64,000 nt of DNA, from NCBI RefSeq assembly GCF_001886735.1, contig NZ_CP018076.1:1736001-1800000 (forward strand), in the 5' to 3' direction. Under the pieces are notes generated by a model. The model did not search any database. It was given only the letters and a program-made list of their open reading frames with translations, and was not told the origin of the DNA. This document shows, piece by piece, positions 18,019 to 27,080 of this stretch; position 1 is the stretch's first letter, and each line of letters opens with the position of its first letter. A program made the translations under genes and the position numbers. The DNA comes from Sulfitobacter alexandrii (GTDB lineage: Bacteria > Pseudomonadota > Alphaproteobacteria > Rhodobacterales > Rhodobacteraceae).

Positions 18019-18085
18019 AAAAAGAGGACGCTGGGCATCCTCTTTTCACATTGGTTCTCTCCCCGTCGGACTGGGCCGACTTTCT
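18019..18085 (-). ncRNA. candidate small RNA A (about 67 nt)
   Basis: On the minus strand a promoter-like pair TTGACC (18120-18115) and TAACGT (18097-18092) is spaced by exactly 17 bases. The predicted transcript begins near 18085, forms a stem GTCGG-cccagt-CCGAC, a purine-rich linker GGGGAGAG, then a terminator hairpin (AAAAGAGGA/TCCTCTTTTT, 9-bp loop) ending in T residues. No open frame of note fits. The family is not recognised. Confidence 0.45.
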
Positions 18086-18159
18086 CACGCGACGTTACGA
18101 AAGCGCCGCGTGCCGGTCAACAGGAAAAACGGCGGATTTATGCCTTCCCGCAGAACGCG

Positions 18160-18256
18160 AAAAAAGCCGCACCCGAAGGTGCGGCCAGTCTGACAGGGAG
18201 GACGCCCGGACCCGAAAGGACGCCGGATCAGGGCAAGAACACTATGGCCCGCAGGC
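18160..18256 (-). ncRNA. candidate small RNA B (about 97 nt)
   Basis: On the minus strand CTGAAA (18291-18286) and TACAAT (18268-18263), 17 bases apart, form a good promoter whose -35 overlaps the start codon of the divergent ATPase gene. The transcript would end at a textbook terminator, GCCGCACC-TTCG-GGTGCGGC followed by six T (18185-18160). A CCTCCCT run lies just before the terminator and could pair with ribosome-binding sites. Family unknown. Confidence 0.5.
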
Positions 18257-18290
18257 GTTAAGATTGTATGCTCGGGGACAAGGAATTTCA

Positions 18291-19871
18291 GTGGGGACAC
18301 ACGTGACACAGGACATCTTCATCGGCGGCGGAGGTGCGGATTATGCCGTTCCCCAGTACCTCAACCTCGCCTACGCGAACCGCCATGGCCTGATCGCGGG
18401 TGCCACCGGGACCGGCAAGACCGTCACCCTGCAGATCCTGGCCGAAAGCTTTTCCGCGCGCGGCGTGCCGGTGTTCCTGTCCGACGTCAAAGGCGACCTG
18501 AGCGGGCTGGCCCATTCGGGATCGGCGGACCACAAGCTGCACGACGCCTTCACCAGCCGGGCCGAGAAGATCGGCTTTGCCGACTATGCCTACAGCGCGT
18601 TTCCGGTGACCTTCTGGGACCTTTACGGAGAGCAGGGCCATCCCGTCCGCACGACGGTGTCCGAAATGGGGCCGCTGCTGCTGTCTCGGCTGCTCGACCT
18701 GAGCGAGGCACAGGAGGGGATCCTGAACATCGCCTTTCGCGTCGCGGACGAGGACGGTCTGCCCCTGCTGGATCTCAAGGACTTGCAGGCGCTGCTGGTC
18801 TGGATCGGTGAAAACGCGGGCGATCTTGCCCTGCGCTACGGGAACGTCTCGGCCGCGTCGGTGGGCACGATCCAGCGCCGCCTGCTGGTGCTGGAAAACC
18901 AGGGCGCGGCGGAGCTTTTCGGCGAACCGGCCCTCGCGCTGGAGGATATGATGCGGTGCGATGCCGACGGGCGGGGCATGATCAACATCCTCGCGTCCGA
19001 CAAGTTGATGGGCGCGCCGAAACTCTACGCCACCTTCCTGCTGTGGTTGCTGTCCGAACTGTTCGAGGAACTCCCCGAGGTCGGCAATCCGGACAAGCCC
19101 AAGCTCGTCTTCTTCTTCGACGAGGCGCATCTCCTGTTCGAGGACGCGCCCAAGGCGCTGGTCGACAAGGTCGAGCAGGTGGCGCGGCTGATCCGGTCCA
19201 AGGGGGTCGGCGTGTTCTTCGTCACCCAGAACCCCGGCGATGTGCCGGACGATGTCCTGGGCCAGCTGGGCAACCGGGTGCAGCATGCGCTGCGGGCCTT
19301 CACCGCCAACGACCAGCGCGAACTGCGCAAGGCTGCCGATACCTACCGCCCGAACCCGGCTTTCGACACCGCCGAGGCGATACGCGACGTCGGCACGGGG
19401 GAAGCCGTGACCTCCATGCTGGAGCGGAAGGGAAATCCGGGCATCGTGGAGCGGACGCTGATCCGTCCCCCATCGTCGCAACTGGGTCCGATCGACGCGG
19501 CGGCGCGCGCGGCGCTGATGGAGGCCTCGCCCATGTCGGGCAAGTACGACACGCGGCTCGACCGTGAAAGCGCCTTCGAGATCCTGCGCGCACGGGCGGA
19601 AAAGGCCGCCGCCGAGGCGGCGGAGGCGGAGGCAGGCGCGGCGGCGGAACAGCCTTCGGGGGACGCCGATACGCCCTCGTTGCGCGAATTCAACAAGGCG
19701 CGGCGCTATGCAGGCAAGGGTGTGACCCGGTCCACCTCCCGCGAGGAAGACAAGAGCTGGTCGCGCGAGATCGGGGGCGCCGTCGGCAGCGTCTTCATCA
19801 AGGAACTGAAGGGCACGACAGGTCGCCGCATCGTGCGCGGCATCCTTGGCGGCCTTTTCAAGGGGCGCTGA
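18291..19871 (+). CDS. HerA/VirB4-like ATPase, DUF853 (YjgR family)
   Basis: The GTG at 18291 is preceded by AAGGA at good spacing and gives 526 residues. Walker A is [12 protein letters not shown] (about residue 36) and Walker [16 protein letters not shown] (about 270), with the arginine-finger region [19 protein letters not shown]. The C-terminus has an Ala/Glu-rich segment and a basic end ([18 protein letters not shown]). It is a RecA-fold hexameric ATPase of unproven function in bacteria. It stands alone between the small RNA region and the second Liv operon. Confidence 0.9.
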   Translation: MGTHVTQDIFIGGGGADYAVPQYLNLAYANRHGLIAGATGTGKTVTLQILAESFSARGVPVFLSDVKGDLSGLAHSGSADHKLHDAFTSRAEKIGFADYAYSAFPVTFWDLYGEQGHPVRTTVSEMGPLLLSRLLDLSEAQEGILNIAFRVADEDGLPLLDLKDLQALLVWIGENAGDLALRYGNVSAASVGTIQRRLLVLENQGAAELFGEPALALEDMMRCDADGRGMINILASDKLMGAPKLYATFLLWLLSELFEELPEVGNPDKPKLVFFFDEAHLLFEDAPKALVDKVEQVARLIRSKGVGVFFVTQNPGDVPDDVLGQLGNRVQHALRAFTANDQRELRKAADTYRPNPAFDTAEAIRDVGTGEAVTSMLERKGNPGIVERTLIRPPSSQLGPIDAAARAALMEASPMSGKYDTRLDRESAFEILRARAEKAAAEAAEAEAGAAAEQPSGDADTPSLREFNKARRYAGKGVTRSTSREEDKSWSREIGGAVGSVFIKELKGTTGRRIVRGILGGLFKGR

Positions 19872-19957
19872 CGGGGCCGCGGCGCAGGCCGTTCGGGCCA
19901 GCAAGCCCCGAGGCACCCGCGCCTTCCCGAAGGGGCGCGGGCGCGTCATCCGCGGGC

Positions 19958-21262
19958 CTATCTTTCGGGGATCAGCCCGCGCGGGCTGAACCGCAGCACC
20001 AGCAGCAGCACCAGCCCCATTGTCAGAAGCCGCATGTGCGAGGCCGACTCCAGCAGGTGCGCCCGCAGGGGTGAATTCAGGTCCATGCCCGACGTGATGA
20101 GGTCCATCAGCCAGAAGCCCATCGGCTCGACCTGCACCCAGAGGAACCAGATGAGGAATCCGCCAAGCACGGCGCCGAAATTGTTGCCCGACCCGCCGAC
20201 GATCACCATGACCCAGACGAGGAAGGTAAAGCGCAGCGGTTGGTAGGTGCCGGGGGTCAGCTGGCTGTCCATCGTGGTCATCATCGCGCCGGCGATGCCG
20301 CAGATGGCCGAGCCGAGTATGAACACCTGAAGATGCCGCGCGGTCACGTCCTTGCCCATGGCCTCGGCCGCGACCTCGTTGTCGCGGATGGCACGCAGCA
20401 TCCGGCCCCAGGGCGAATGAAGCGCGCGCTGCGACATCCAGAGCAGGATCAGCAGAACGGCGGCGAAAAGCGCGATGTAGAGCACCTTCACCCAGAGGGT
20501 CGAGGCCTCGACCGGATCGAACCCAAAACTTGCCGCACGCTCCACGAAGCCGGGGTCGTTCTGAAGGTCGATCTCGTAGGGGACGGGGCGGGGCACGCCG
20601 ATCACGTTCTTCACGCCGCGGGTCAGCCAATCCTCGTTCTTGAGGATCGCGATGATGATTTCGGCGATGCCGAGCGTCGCGATGGCAAGGTAGTCCGACC
20701 GCAGGCCGAGGGCGGTCTTGCCGATGATCCAGGCCGCGCCCGCGGCAAAGAGCCCCCCAACAGGCCAGGCCAGCAGCACCGGCAGACCCAGCCCGCCAAG
20801 ATAGCCTGTCTGCGCCGGATTGATCGCTTCGATCCGTTCGACTGCCGGATCCAGAAGGGCGCGGTACAGGAAGAAGCCACCGATCAGGATGGCGATGACC
20901 ACGAGCGTGCGCAGCCACCCGGCGGCCATCCGCCGCATCACGAGGATCACGGCGAGGATCGTCAGGGCGCCGAGAACCAGCGCGCTCACCACGCCCCAGC
21001 CGCCCGCGGCAAAGGCGCCTTCGGTGGGGGGCATGCCGACCAGCACCGCCGCAAGACCGCCCAGCGCCACGAAGCCCATGATGCCCACGTTGAAGAGGCC
21101 CGCGAAACCCCATTGCAGGTTCACCCCCAGCGCCATGATGGACGATATCAGCCCCATGGAGATGATCAGCAGGGCGGAGTTCCAGCTTTGCGCAAAGCCG
21201 ACATAGACGATCAGCGCGCCGATGATGCCGAAAAGAAGCGTGTTTCTCAGTGTCGCGTTCAT
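19958..21262 (-). CDS. livM: branched-chain amino acid ABC transporter permease (LivM)
   Basis: A 434-residue LivM-type permease with GLFNVGIMGFVALGG early, a long extra loop (residues about 110-175), the coupling segment MLRAIRDNEVAAEAMGKDV and VWVMVIVGGSGNNFGAVLGG. It is longer than the importer 1 homologue. Its ATG lies within the stop of livH (ATGA). It is the last gene of importer 2. The 86 bases after its stop contain a G+C-rich hairpin without a T-run. Confidence 0.92.
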   Translation of the reverse strand: MNATLRNTLLFGIIGALIVYVGFAQSWNSALLIISMGLISSIMALGVNLQWGFAGLFNVGIMGFVALGGLAAVLVGMPPTEGAFAAGGWGVVSALVLGALTILAVILVMRRMAAGWLRTLVVIAILIGGFFLYRALLDPAVERIEAINPAQTGYLGGLGLPVLLAWPVGGLFAAGAAWIIGKTALGLRSDYLAIATLGIAEIIIAILKNEDWLTRGVKNVIGVPRPVPYEIDLQNDPGFVERAASFGFDPVEASTLWVKVLYIALFAAVLLILLWMSQRALHSPWGRMLRAIRDNEVAAEAMGKDVTARHLQVFILGSAICGIAGAMMTTMDSQLTPGTYQPLRFTFLVWVMVIVGGSGNNFGAVLGGFLIWFLWVQVEPMGFWLMDLITSGMDLNSPLRAHLLESASHMRLLTMGLVLLLVLRFSPRGLIPER

Positions 21263-22269
21263 ACCGACTGCCCCTTGAATAGTCCCGTTGGTTTGAACAG
21301 CAGCACGATCAGCAGGATCACGAAGCTGACTGCGAACTTGTAGTCCGTGCTCAGAAGCTGGACGAGGCCCGATGGCTCAAGCCCCTCGGGCATCATGTAA
21401 CCCAGCACCTTCTTCCAGGCGTAGGTGATGGTCACTTCCGAGAAGGCGATGACGAAACCGCCCGCGATGGCGCCCAGCGGATTGCCCAGCCCGCCGACGA
21501 TGGCGCTGGCGAAGATCGGCAGAAGAAGCTGGAAATAGGTAAAGGGCTTGAAGGACTTGTCTAGGCCGTAGAGCACCCCGGCGGTCGTCGCGAGCGCGGC
21601 AACGATCATCCATGTGATCATCACCACCCGTTCGGGGTTGATGCCCGACAGAAGTGCCAGATCCTCGTTGTCCGAATAGGCGCGCATGGACTTGCCCGCG
21701 CGGGTCCGGTTCAGGAACCAGAAGAGCAGGGCCACGACGATGATCGCGGTCACGATGGTGATCCCCTGCGTGGTCTTGAAGGACAGCCCTTCCTCGAGGC
21801 CGGTCATTTCCTTGAAGTCGCGGGCGGAGATGATGAAGCGTTCCCCGTCGAGGAAATTCTGGTCGTCCGCCCCGATGATGAACCGGGTGATCCCGTTGTA
21901 GATGAAGGTCACGCCGAGCGAGACGATCACGAGGATCACCGGCTTCGCCTTCTTCTCGCGGTAGAAGCGATAGACCACGCGATCGGTGCCCAGAAGCAGA
22001 AGGATGGTCAGGCCGATGGCGAAGGGCAGGGCGAGAAGGGCCGTGGGCAGTGGCCCGAGCGAGATGCCCCAGCCCTGGAAAAGCCAGGTCAGCAGCACCG
22101 CCGACATCGCCCCCAAGGCCATCGTGTCGCCATGGGCGAAGTTGGAGAACCGCAGGATACCGTAGACGAGCGTCACGCCCAGCGCGCCAAGCGCAAGCTG
22201 GCTGCCGTAGGCGATGCCCGGCACAAGCACGTAATTGGCGAGTGCGATGAATGCGTTGAGAAAATCCAT
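21259..22269 (-). CDS. livH: branched-chain amino acid ABC transporter permease (LivH)
   Basis: The ATG at 22269 (MDFLNAFIALANYVLVPG) gives 336 residues; the longer open frame upstream overlaps livF and is not used. LivH landmarks are LVYGILRFSNFAHGDTMALGA and the coupling region MRAYSDNEDLALLSGINPERVV, then GGLGNPLGAIAGGFVIAFSE. It begins 4 bases after the livF stop. Channel subunit of importer 2. Confidence 0.92.
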   Translation of the reverse strand: MDFLNAFIALANYVLVPGIAYGSQLALGALGVTLVYGILRFSNFAHGDTMALGAMSAVLLTWLFQGWGISLGPLPTALLALPFAIGLTILLLLGTDRVVYRFYREKKAKPVILVIVSLGVTFIYNGITRFIIGADDQNFLDGERFIISARDFKEMTGLEEGLSFKTTQGITIVTAIIVVALLFWFLNRTRAGKSMRAYSDNEDLALLSGINPERVVMITWMIVAALATTAGVLYGLDKSFKPFTYFQLLLPIFASAIVGGLGNPLGAIAGGFVIAFSEVTITYAWKKVLGYMMPEGLEPSGLVQLLSTDYKFAVSFVILLIVLLFKPTGLFKGQSV

Positions 22270-22273
22270 GGTC

Positions 22274-23092
22274 TCAGCCCCCGAGGAAGGATTTGCGGAC
22301 TTCCGGATCGGCCAGAAGTTCCTTGCCGGTGCCTGTGTAGGCATTCGCGCCCTGAACAAGGACATAGCCCTTGTCAGCGATCTCGAGCGCTTGGCGGGCG
22401 TTCTGTTCGACCATCAGGATCGGGATGCCGGTGCGGGCCACTTCGATGATCCGGTCAAAGAGTTCGTCCATCACGATCGGGCTGACACCCGCGGTGGGTT
22501 CGTCGAGCATCAGGACCTTGGGCTGTGTCATCAGCGCGCGCCCGACCGCGACCTGCTGGCGCTGGCCGCCCGACAGTTCGCCCGCCGCCTGGCGGCGCTT
22601 TTCCTTGAGGATCGGGAACAGGTCATAGACCTGCGCCATCGTATCGCGGAAATCATCCGTGCGGATGAACGCGCCCATCTCGAGGTTTTCCTCGACGGTC
22701 ATGGAGGTGAAGATGTTCGACGTCTGCGGCACGAAGCCCATGCCCTTGGCCACCCTTGCCTGCGGCGACAGGTCGGTGATGTCCTCTCCGTCCAGCCGGA
22801 CATGACCCTTGCGCATGTCCAGCATGCCGAAAACGGCTTTCATGCCGGTGGACTTGCCCGCACCATTGGGGCCGACGATCACGGCGATCTCGCCGCGATC
22901 CACGGCGATGGTGCAGTCGTGCAGGATGTCGGGGCCATTGCCGTAGCCCGCGGTCATGCCGTCCCCGATCAGGAACGGTCCCCCCGGCGCGGGGCGGGAC
23001 GTGCCCTTGTGTTTCGGGATCTGGCTGCCTTGCCCCTTGGGGTTGGCAATCGACACATCCTTGTTGCCGCGGTCTCCGTAAGGATCGCTCAT
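22274..23092 (-). CDS. livF: branched-chain amino acid ABC transporter ATP-binding protein (LivF)
   Basis: A 272-residue ATPase with an unusual hydrophilic N-terminal extension of about 38 residues (MSDPYGDRGNKDVSIANPKG...) before the domain begins at FLIGDGMTAGYG. Walker A is GPNGAGKSTGMKAVFG, the signature LSGGQRQQVAVGRAL, Walker B VLMLDEPTAGVSP, and the end region LMVEQNARQAL. It is 7 bases after the small secreted-protein gene. The extension has no recognisable motif. Confidence 0.92.
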   Translation of the reverse strand: MSDPYGDRGNKDVSIANPKGQGSQIPKHKGTSRPAPGGPFLIGDGMTAGYGNGPDILHDCTIAVDRGEIAVIVGPNGAGKSTGMKAVFGMLDMRKGHVRLDGEDITDLSPQARVAKGMGFVPQTSNIFTSMTVEENLEMGAFIRTDDFRDTMAQVYDLFPILKEKRRQAAGELSGGQRQQVAVGRALMTQPKVLMLDEPTAGVSPIVMDELFDRIIEVARTGIPILMVEQNARQALEIADKGYVLVQGANAYTGTGKELLADPEVRKSFLGG

Positions 23093-23099
23093 ATCTGTC

Positions 23100-23672
23100 T
23101 CATTCCTTGCTGGCCGTTTCCGGCGGCTCGTAGTCCTCGGCGCAGGACACCGGATCGGCGCAGTCGTCGCGCAGCAGCGAGGCGACCTCCCGCGATGCCA
23201 GGTCCAGATCCTCCACGGGGGTTTCGTTCGGGGCCTGCAGCCACAGCATGATGCGCGCGTCCGAGACCTGCGCGAGCATCACCGCCTGCAGGTAGGGCTC
23301 TCCCTCCCACAGGTCGCGCTGGATGTGGCGAACGACGGTGGCATGCGGCAGGTTCATCCTGTCCGACTGCAAAAGGTTCGCCGGTGCTTCGGCCTCGGCC
23401 GCGGCCCAGGCGTTATAGGTGGCGAAAAGCTCCTCGAGGGTGGAGACGCCGTCCGTGATCTCGTGTCCCGGCCACTCCTGTGTGAAGTCGAGCACGTAAT
23501 CATCCAGCAGCAGCGTCGCCCCGTCGCCGTATTGATCCCATGTCGCGGTTTCCCAAGGGGTGCCGCGGTCGCACATCCACACATCCTGGCTGAGCTGGGC
23601 GCAGGCAACCGCGGCCTGGGGCAGGCCCAGCAGCGCCATGCCCACGGCACCTGCGACGGCAAGCCGCGTCAT
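23100..23672 (-). CDS. hypothetical secreted protein inside the Liv operon
   Basis: The ATG at 23672 overlaps the livG stop by ATGA and gives 190 residues. A clear Sec signal (MTRLAVAGAVGMALLGLPQAAVA) leads to a mature protein starting CAQLSQDVWMCDRG. The C-terminal part has another Cys pair (DDCADPVSCAED), so two disulfides are possible. I do not recognise a family. Its tight placement between livG and livF means it is co-expressed with importer 2 and acts in the periplasm, perhaps as an accessory; this role is inferred. Confidence 0.75.
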   Translation of the reverse strand: MTRLAVAGAVGMALLGLPQAAVACAQLSQDVWMCDRGTPWETATWDQYGDGATLLLDDYVLDFTQEWPGHEITDGVSTLEELFATYNAWAAAEAEAPANLLQSDRMNLPHATVVRHIQRDLWEGEPYLQAVMLAQVSDARIMLWLQAPNETPVEDLDLASREVASLLRDDCADPVSCAEDYEPPETASKE

Positions 23673-24451
23673 GCGCCCACCTTGTCCTTGTTCTTGAGCC
23701 CCGTGCCCAAGTAGGCCTCGATCACCTGTTCGTTGGCCTTGATCTCGTCCAGCGTCCCTGTCGCCAGCACGCGGCCTTCGGCCATGCAAATCACCGGATC
23801 GCAGAGGCGCCCGATGAAATCCATGTCATGCTCGATCACGACGAAGGTGTAGTTGCGTTCCTTGTTCAGTCGCAGGATCGCATCGCCGATGGTGTTGAGC
23901 AGGGTGCGGTTCACCCCTGCGCCCACTTCGTCCAGAAACACGATCTTGGCATCCACCATCATGGTCCGGCCCAGTTCCAGCAGCTTTTTCTGGCCGCCCG
24001 AAATCTGCCCCGCCTTCTGGTCGGCAAGATGTTCGATCGTCAGGAACTCCAGCACCTCGTCCGCCTTGGCCCGCAGCGCGCGTTCCTCGTTGGCGATGCG
24101 GCGGGTGCCGAACCACGTGTTCCACAGGCTTTCGCCACTCTGACCGCCGGGCACCATCATCAGGTTCTCGCGGCAGGTCATCGAGTGGAACTCGTGCGCG
24201 ATCTGGAAGGTGCGCAGCAGCCCCTTGTGGAACAGCGTGTGCGGCGGCAGGCCGGTGATATTCTCGCCGTCCATGTGGACCTTGCCGGACGTCGGTTTAA
24301 GAACGCCGGCGATCACGTTGAAAAGAGTTGTTTTTCCCGCCCCATTCGGCCCGATCAGCCCGGTGATCGACCCCGCGTCGATGGTCAGGCTTGCGCCATC
24401 AACGGCGTGAAAACCACCGAAGTGCTTGTGAATGTCGTCAACGACGATCAT
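23669..24451 (-). CDS. livG: branched-chain amino acid ABC transporter ATP-binding protein (LivG)
   Basis: I take the ATG at 24451 (MIVVDDIHKHFGGFHAV), preceded by GGGGATGG, giving 260 residues; a GTG at 24526 would add 25 residues with no ribosome-binding site. Walker A GPNGAGKTT, signature ISGGQKKLLELGRTMM, Walker B IVFLDEVGAGVN (Val where most have Pro) and the VIEHDMDFI switch are visible. First ATPase gene after the binding protein of importer 2. Confidence 0.88.
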   Translation of the reverse strand: MIVVDDIHKHFGGFHAVDGASLTIDAGSITGLIGPNGAGKTTLFNVIAGVLKPTSGKVHMDGENITGLPPHTLFHKGLLRTFQIAHEFHSMTCRENLMMVPGGQSGESLWNTWFGTRRIANEERALRAKADEVLEFLTIEHLADQKAGQISGGQKKLLELGRTMMVDAKIVFLDEVGAGVNRTLLNTIGDAILRLNKERNYTFVVIEHDMDFIGRLCDPVICMAEGRVLATGTLDEIKANEQVIEAYLGTGLKNKDKVGA

Positions 24452-24576
24452 GTATCCATCCCCATGTCCGCGCCCCGTTTCAGGCGCGTGTGCGACCCGG
24501 TTTGCGGGCGCTTGATTGTTGGACACAGCCCGGCACGGGGCCGGGCTGCGCCTGTTATAACGGAAGGCTGGTAGCC

Positions 24577-25770
24577 TTACTTGAAACCGATGGTTTCGTT
24601 CTTGCCGTCGCGGATTTCGATCATCCTGTAGGTACCGGCGGATTCGCCCGGTCCGATCAGCTCGACCGAGGATGCGCCGACATAGTCGATGTCCTCGCCG
24701 TTCTTGATCAGTTCCAGCGCCTTGGCCAGTTCACCGGGATAGATCTCGGTGCCGGGAGCGTTGGCCACTTCGAGGATCTTGTCCTTGTACTCGGCCGGGT
24801 CCATGGAGCCCGCCGCCTGCATTGCCAGCAGGAACAGCGCTGCCGCGTCATAGGATTCGGGGGTGTAGGGCGATGTGCCGTCGAACCCGCCTTCGTCGGC
24901 CATCTTGGTGAAGGTCTCGATGCCCGGACCTTCGGAACCCGCGATCTGGCCGTAGGACCCGTTCAGATCGGGGCCGATGTTCTTGGGCAGGTTTTCACCG
25001 ATCATTCCGCCGGGAAGACCGAAGGTGTCCCACGCGCCCGCGTCGAGCGCGGATTTGATGATGCCGGCACCACCCTGATCGAGGTAGCCCGCGACCACCA
25101 GCAGATCACCGCCGGCAGATGCCAGAGCGCCCACTTCGGCGGAGTAGTCGGCCTTGCCGTCTTCGTGCGCCGCGACGATGGTCACCTCGCCACCGATGGC
25201 CTTGAAGGAAGACTCGATCGCGTCGGCCAGACCCTTGCCGTAGTCGTTGTTGGTGTAGGTCAGGGCGATGGATTCAACGCCGCGCTCCTGCAGGATTTCT
25301 GCCATCACTTCGCCTTCGCGCGCGTCGGAGGGCGACGTGCGGAAGAACAGGCCGTTGTCTTCCATGGTGGTCAGGCCGGGCGACGTCGCGGAGGGCGAGA
25401 TCATGACCATGCCGTTCGGAATCGCCACGTTCTGCAACACGGCACCGGTCACGCCGGAACAGTCGGCGCCGATCAGGCCGTTGATGCCTTCTGCGATGAG
25501 GCGTTCCGCACCCGACACGGCCAGACCGTTGTCGATGCAGCCCGAGTCCGCGCGCGCGCTGGTCACGGTTGCGCCGTCCAGCAGCAGGCCACTGTCGCTG
25601 ACTTCCTTCATCGCCATTTCCGCGCCGGCGGACATGGGTCCGGTCAGCGATTCAATCGGTCCGGTGAAGCCGAATACAATGCCGAGTTTGACTTCCTTGG
25701 CATGCGCGTCGGCCAGGGCCGAAGTCGCTACGAGCGCCGCGGCAGTTGACGCCAGAAGCATCTTTTTCAT
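24577..25770 (-). CDS. livK: branched-chain amino acid-type ABC transporter substrate-binding protein (LivK)
   Basis: The ATG at 25770 gives 397 residues with signal MKKMLLASTAAALVATSALADAHA. The mature part starts KEVKLGIVFGFTGPIESLTGP and carries the LivK-type ISPSATSPGLTTMEDNGLFFR and YTNNDYGKGLADA segments. It opens importer 2. The binding site differs from importer 1's protein, so the two systems should take different ligands; neither can be fixed from sequence. Confidence 0.9.
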   Translation of the reverse strand: MKKMLLASTAAALVATSALADAHAKEVKLGIVFGFTGPIESLTGPMSAGAEMAMKEVSDSGLLLDGATVTSARADSGCIDNGLAVSGAERLIAEGINGLIGADCSGVTGAVLQNVAIPNGMVMISPSATSPGLTTMEDNGLFFRTSPSDAREGEVMAEILQERGVESIALTYTNNDYGKGLADAIESSFKAIGGEVTIVAAHEDGKADYSAEVGALASAGGDLLVVAGYLDQGGAGIIKSALDAGAWDTFGLPGGMIGENLPKNIGPDLNGSYGQIAGSEGPGIETFTKMADEGGFDGTSPYTPESYDAAALFLLAMQAAGSMDPAEYKDKILEVANAPGTEIYPGELAKALELIKNGEDIDYVGASSVELIGPGESAGTYRMIEIRDGKNETIGFK

Positions 25771-25952
25771 GAGTTTTCTCCCTATTGGAACATGATGTTC
25801 GCCGGGAAACCTAGGCAATGGTTTGCAAAAAGAAAAGGAGTTTTTCCCGTTCCCCAAGGTCGGGCTCAAGCGGAGTTGAACCGCTGCGGATGGAAAATTT
25901 CCGGTGAAAAGTTACATTTCTCGAAATTACCCACAACAGCGGGAGCTTCGAC

Positions 25953-27053
25953 ATGCGATTTCCGAGAAACTCTGCCGATTTCCTGCCCGTGGCCGTGGCG
26001 GGGCTGCTTTTTCCCCTGTCGGCCACGGCGCAGGAAAATTGGGCGTTTCAACCCATGGTAGCCGATCTCGATACCCCATGGGCCATCGCGCCGATGCCCG
26101 GAGGCGGCCTGCTGGTCACCGAGAAGGACGGCAGGCTGCTGATGTTCCGCGACGGCGCCCGGACGGAGGTGGCCGGGGTGCCGGATGTGGAGACGTCCGG
26201 CCAGGGCGGACTGCTTGACGTGACGCTCGCGCGCGATTTCGACACGACGCGAACGCTGTTTCTGACCTATGCCAAGGATCAGAATGGCGGCAGCGGCACC
26301 GCGCTGGCATCGGCCCGGCTTTCCGAAGACGGTCAGCGGCTCGAAGACGTGAGGGACCTGTTCGAGATGAAGCCGGGCAGCAGCGGCGGGCGTCATTTCG
26401 GCAGCCGGGTCGTGGAAGCCGCTGACGGAACCCTTTTCGTGACCATAGGCGAGCGTGGAGACCGGCCTGCGGCGCAGGACCTCGGCCGTCACAATGGCAC
26501 GGTCGTCAGGGTCAATCGGGACGGCAGCGTGCCGCAGGACAATCCCTTCGTCGGGCAGGAAGGCGCCTTGCCCGAGATCTGGTCTTACGGGCATCGCAAT
26601 CCGCAGGGCGCCGGTCTCGACCTCGACGGCAATCTCTGGGTGTCGGAACACGGGGCGCAGGGCGGCGACGAGGTGAACCGGGTGCGGAAAGGTGCGAACT
26701 ATGGCTGGCCCGTCATTTCGTACGGCCGTCACTATTCCGGCGGCAAGATCGGCGAAGGCACATCGAAACCCGGCATGGAGCAACCGGAATACTATTGGGA
26801 TCCGTCCATCGCGCCCTCGGGTCTGATGGTCTATTCCGGGGCGCTGGACGAGGATCTGCGCGGCGACATCTTCGTCGGTGCGCTCAAGTTCGACTATATC
26901 GCCCGGCTCAGCGGCGACCCGCTCGAAGAAGTGGCACAGATCAAGGGGCCCGAGACGTCGCGTGTCCGCGACATCGTGGAGGGCCCGGAAGGCGGGATCT
27001 GGTTCATCTCGGTCGGAGAGGGCACCGTCTATCGTATGATGCCGGACGGATAG
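25953..27053 (+). CDS. PQQ-dependent aldose sugar dehydrogenase-like protein, periplasmic
   Basis: A 366-residue protein with signal MRFPRNSADFLPVAVAGLLF...SATAQ. It is a six-bladed propeller of the soluble glucose/sorbosone dehydrogenase family: PWAIAPMPGGGLLVTEKDG near residue 45, GQGGLLDVTLARDF, and the family motif SEHGAQGGDEVNRV with GANYGWPVISYG. Such enzymes oxidise aldoses using PQQ and Ca2+. It is a single gene divergent from livK and convergent with the GlxA-type regulator, 27 bases away. Confidence 0.9.
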   Translation: MRFPRNSADFLPVAVAGLLFPLSATAQENWAFQPMVADLDTPWAIAPMPGGGLLVTEKDGRLLMFRDGARTEVAGVPDVETSGQGGLLDVTLARDFDTTRTLFLTYAKDQNGGSGTALASARLSEDGQRLEDVRDLFEMKPGSSGGRHFGSRVVEAADGTLFVTIGERGDRPAAQDLGRHNGTVVRVNRDGSVPQDNPFVGQEGALPEIWSYGHRNPQGAGLDLDGNLWVSEHGAQGGDEVNRVRKGANYGWPVISYGRHYSGGKIGEGTSKPGMEQPEYYWDPSIAPSGLMVYSGALDEDLRGDIFVGALKFDYIARLSGDPLEEVAQIKGPETSRVRDIVEGPEGGIWFISVGEGTVYRMMPDG

Positions 27054-27080
27054 GGGCGCAAACCCCCGGCCGCCCGTTCG

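Noticed and set aside
19905..19945. Terminator between the DUF853 gene and livM
   Set aside because: The CCCGCGCC/GGCGCGGG hairpin is strong but has no T-run on either strand.
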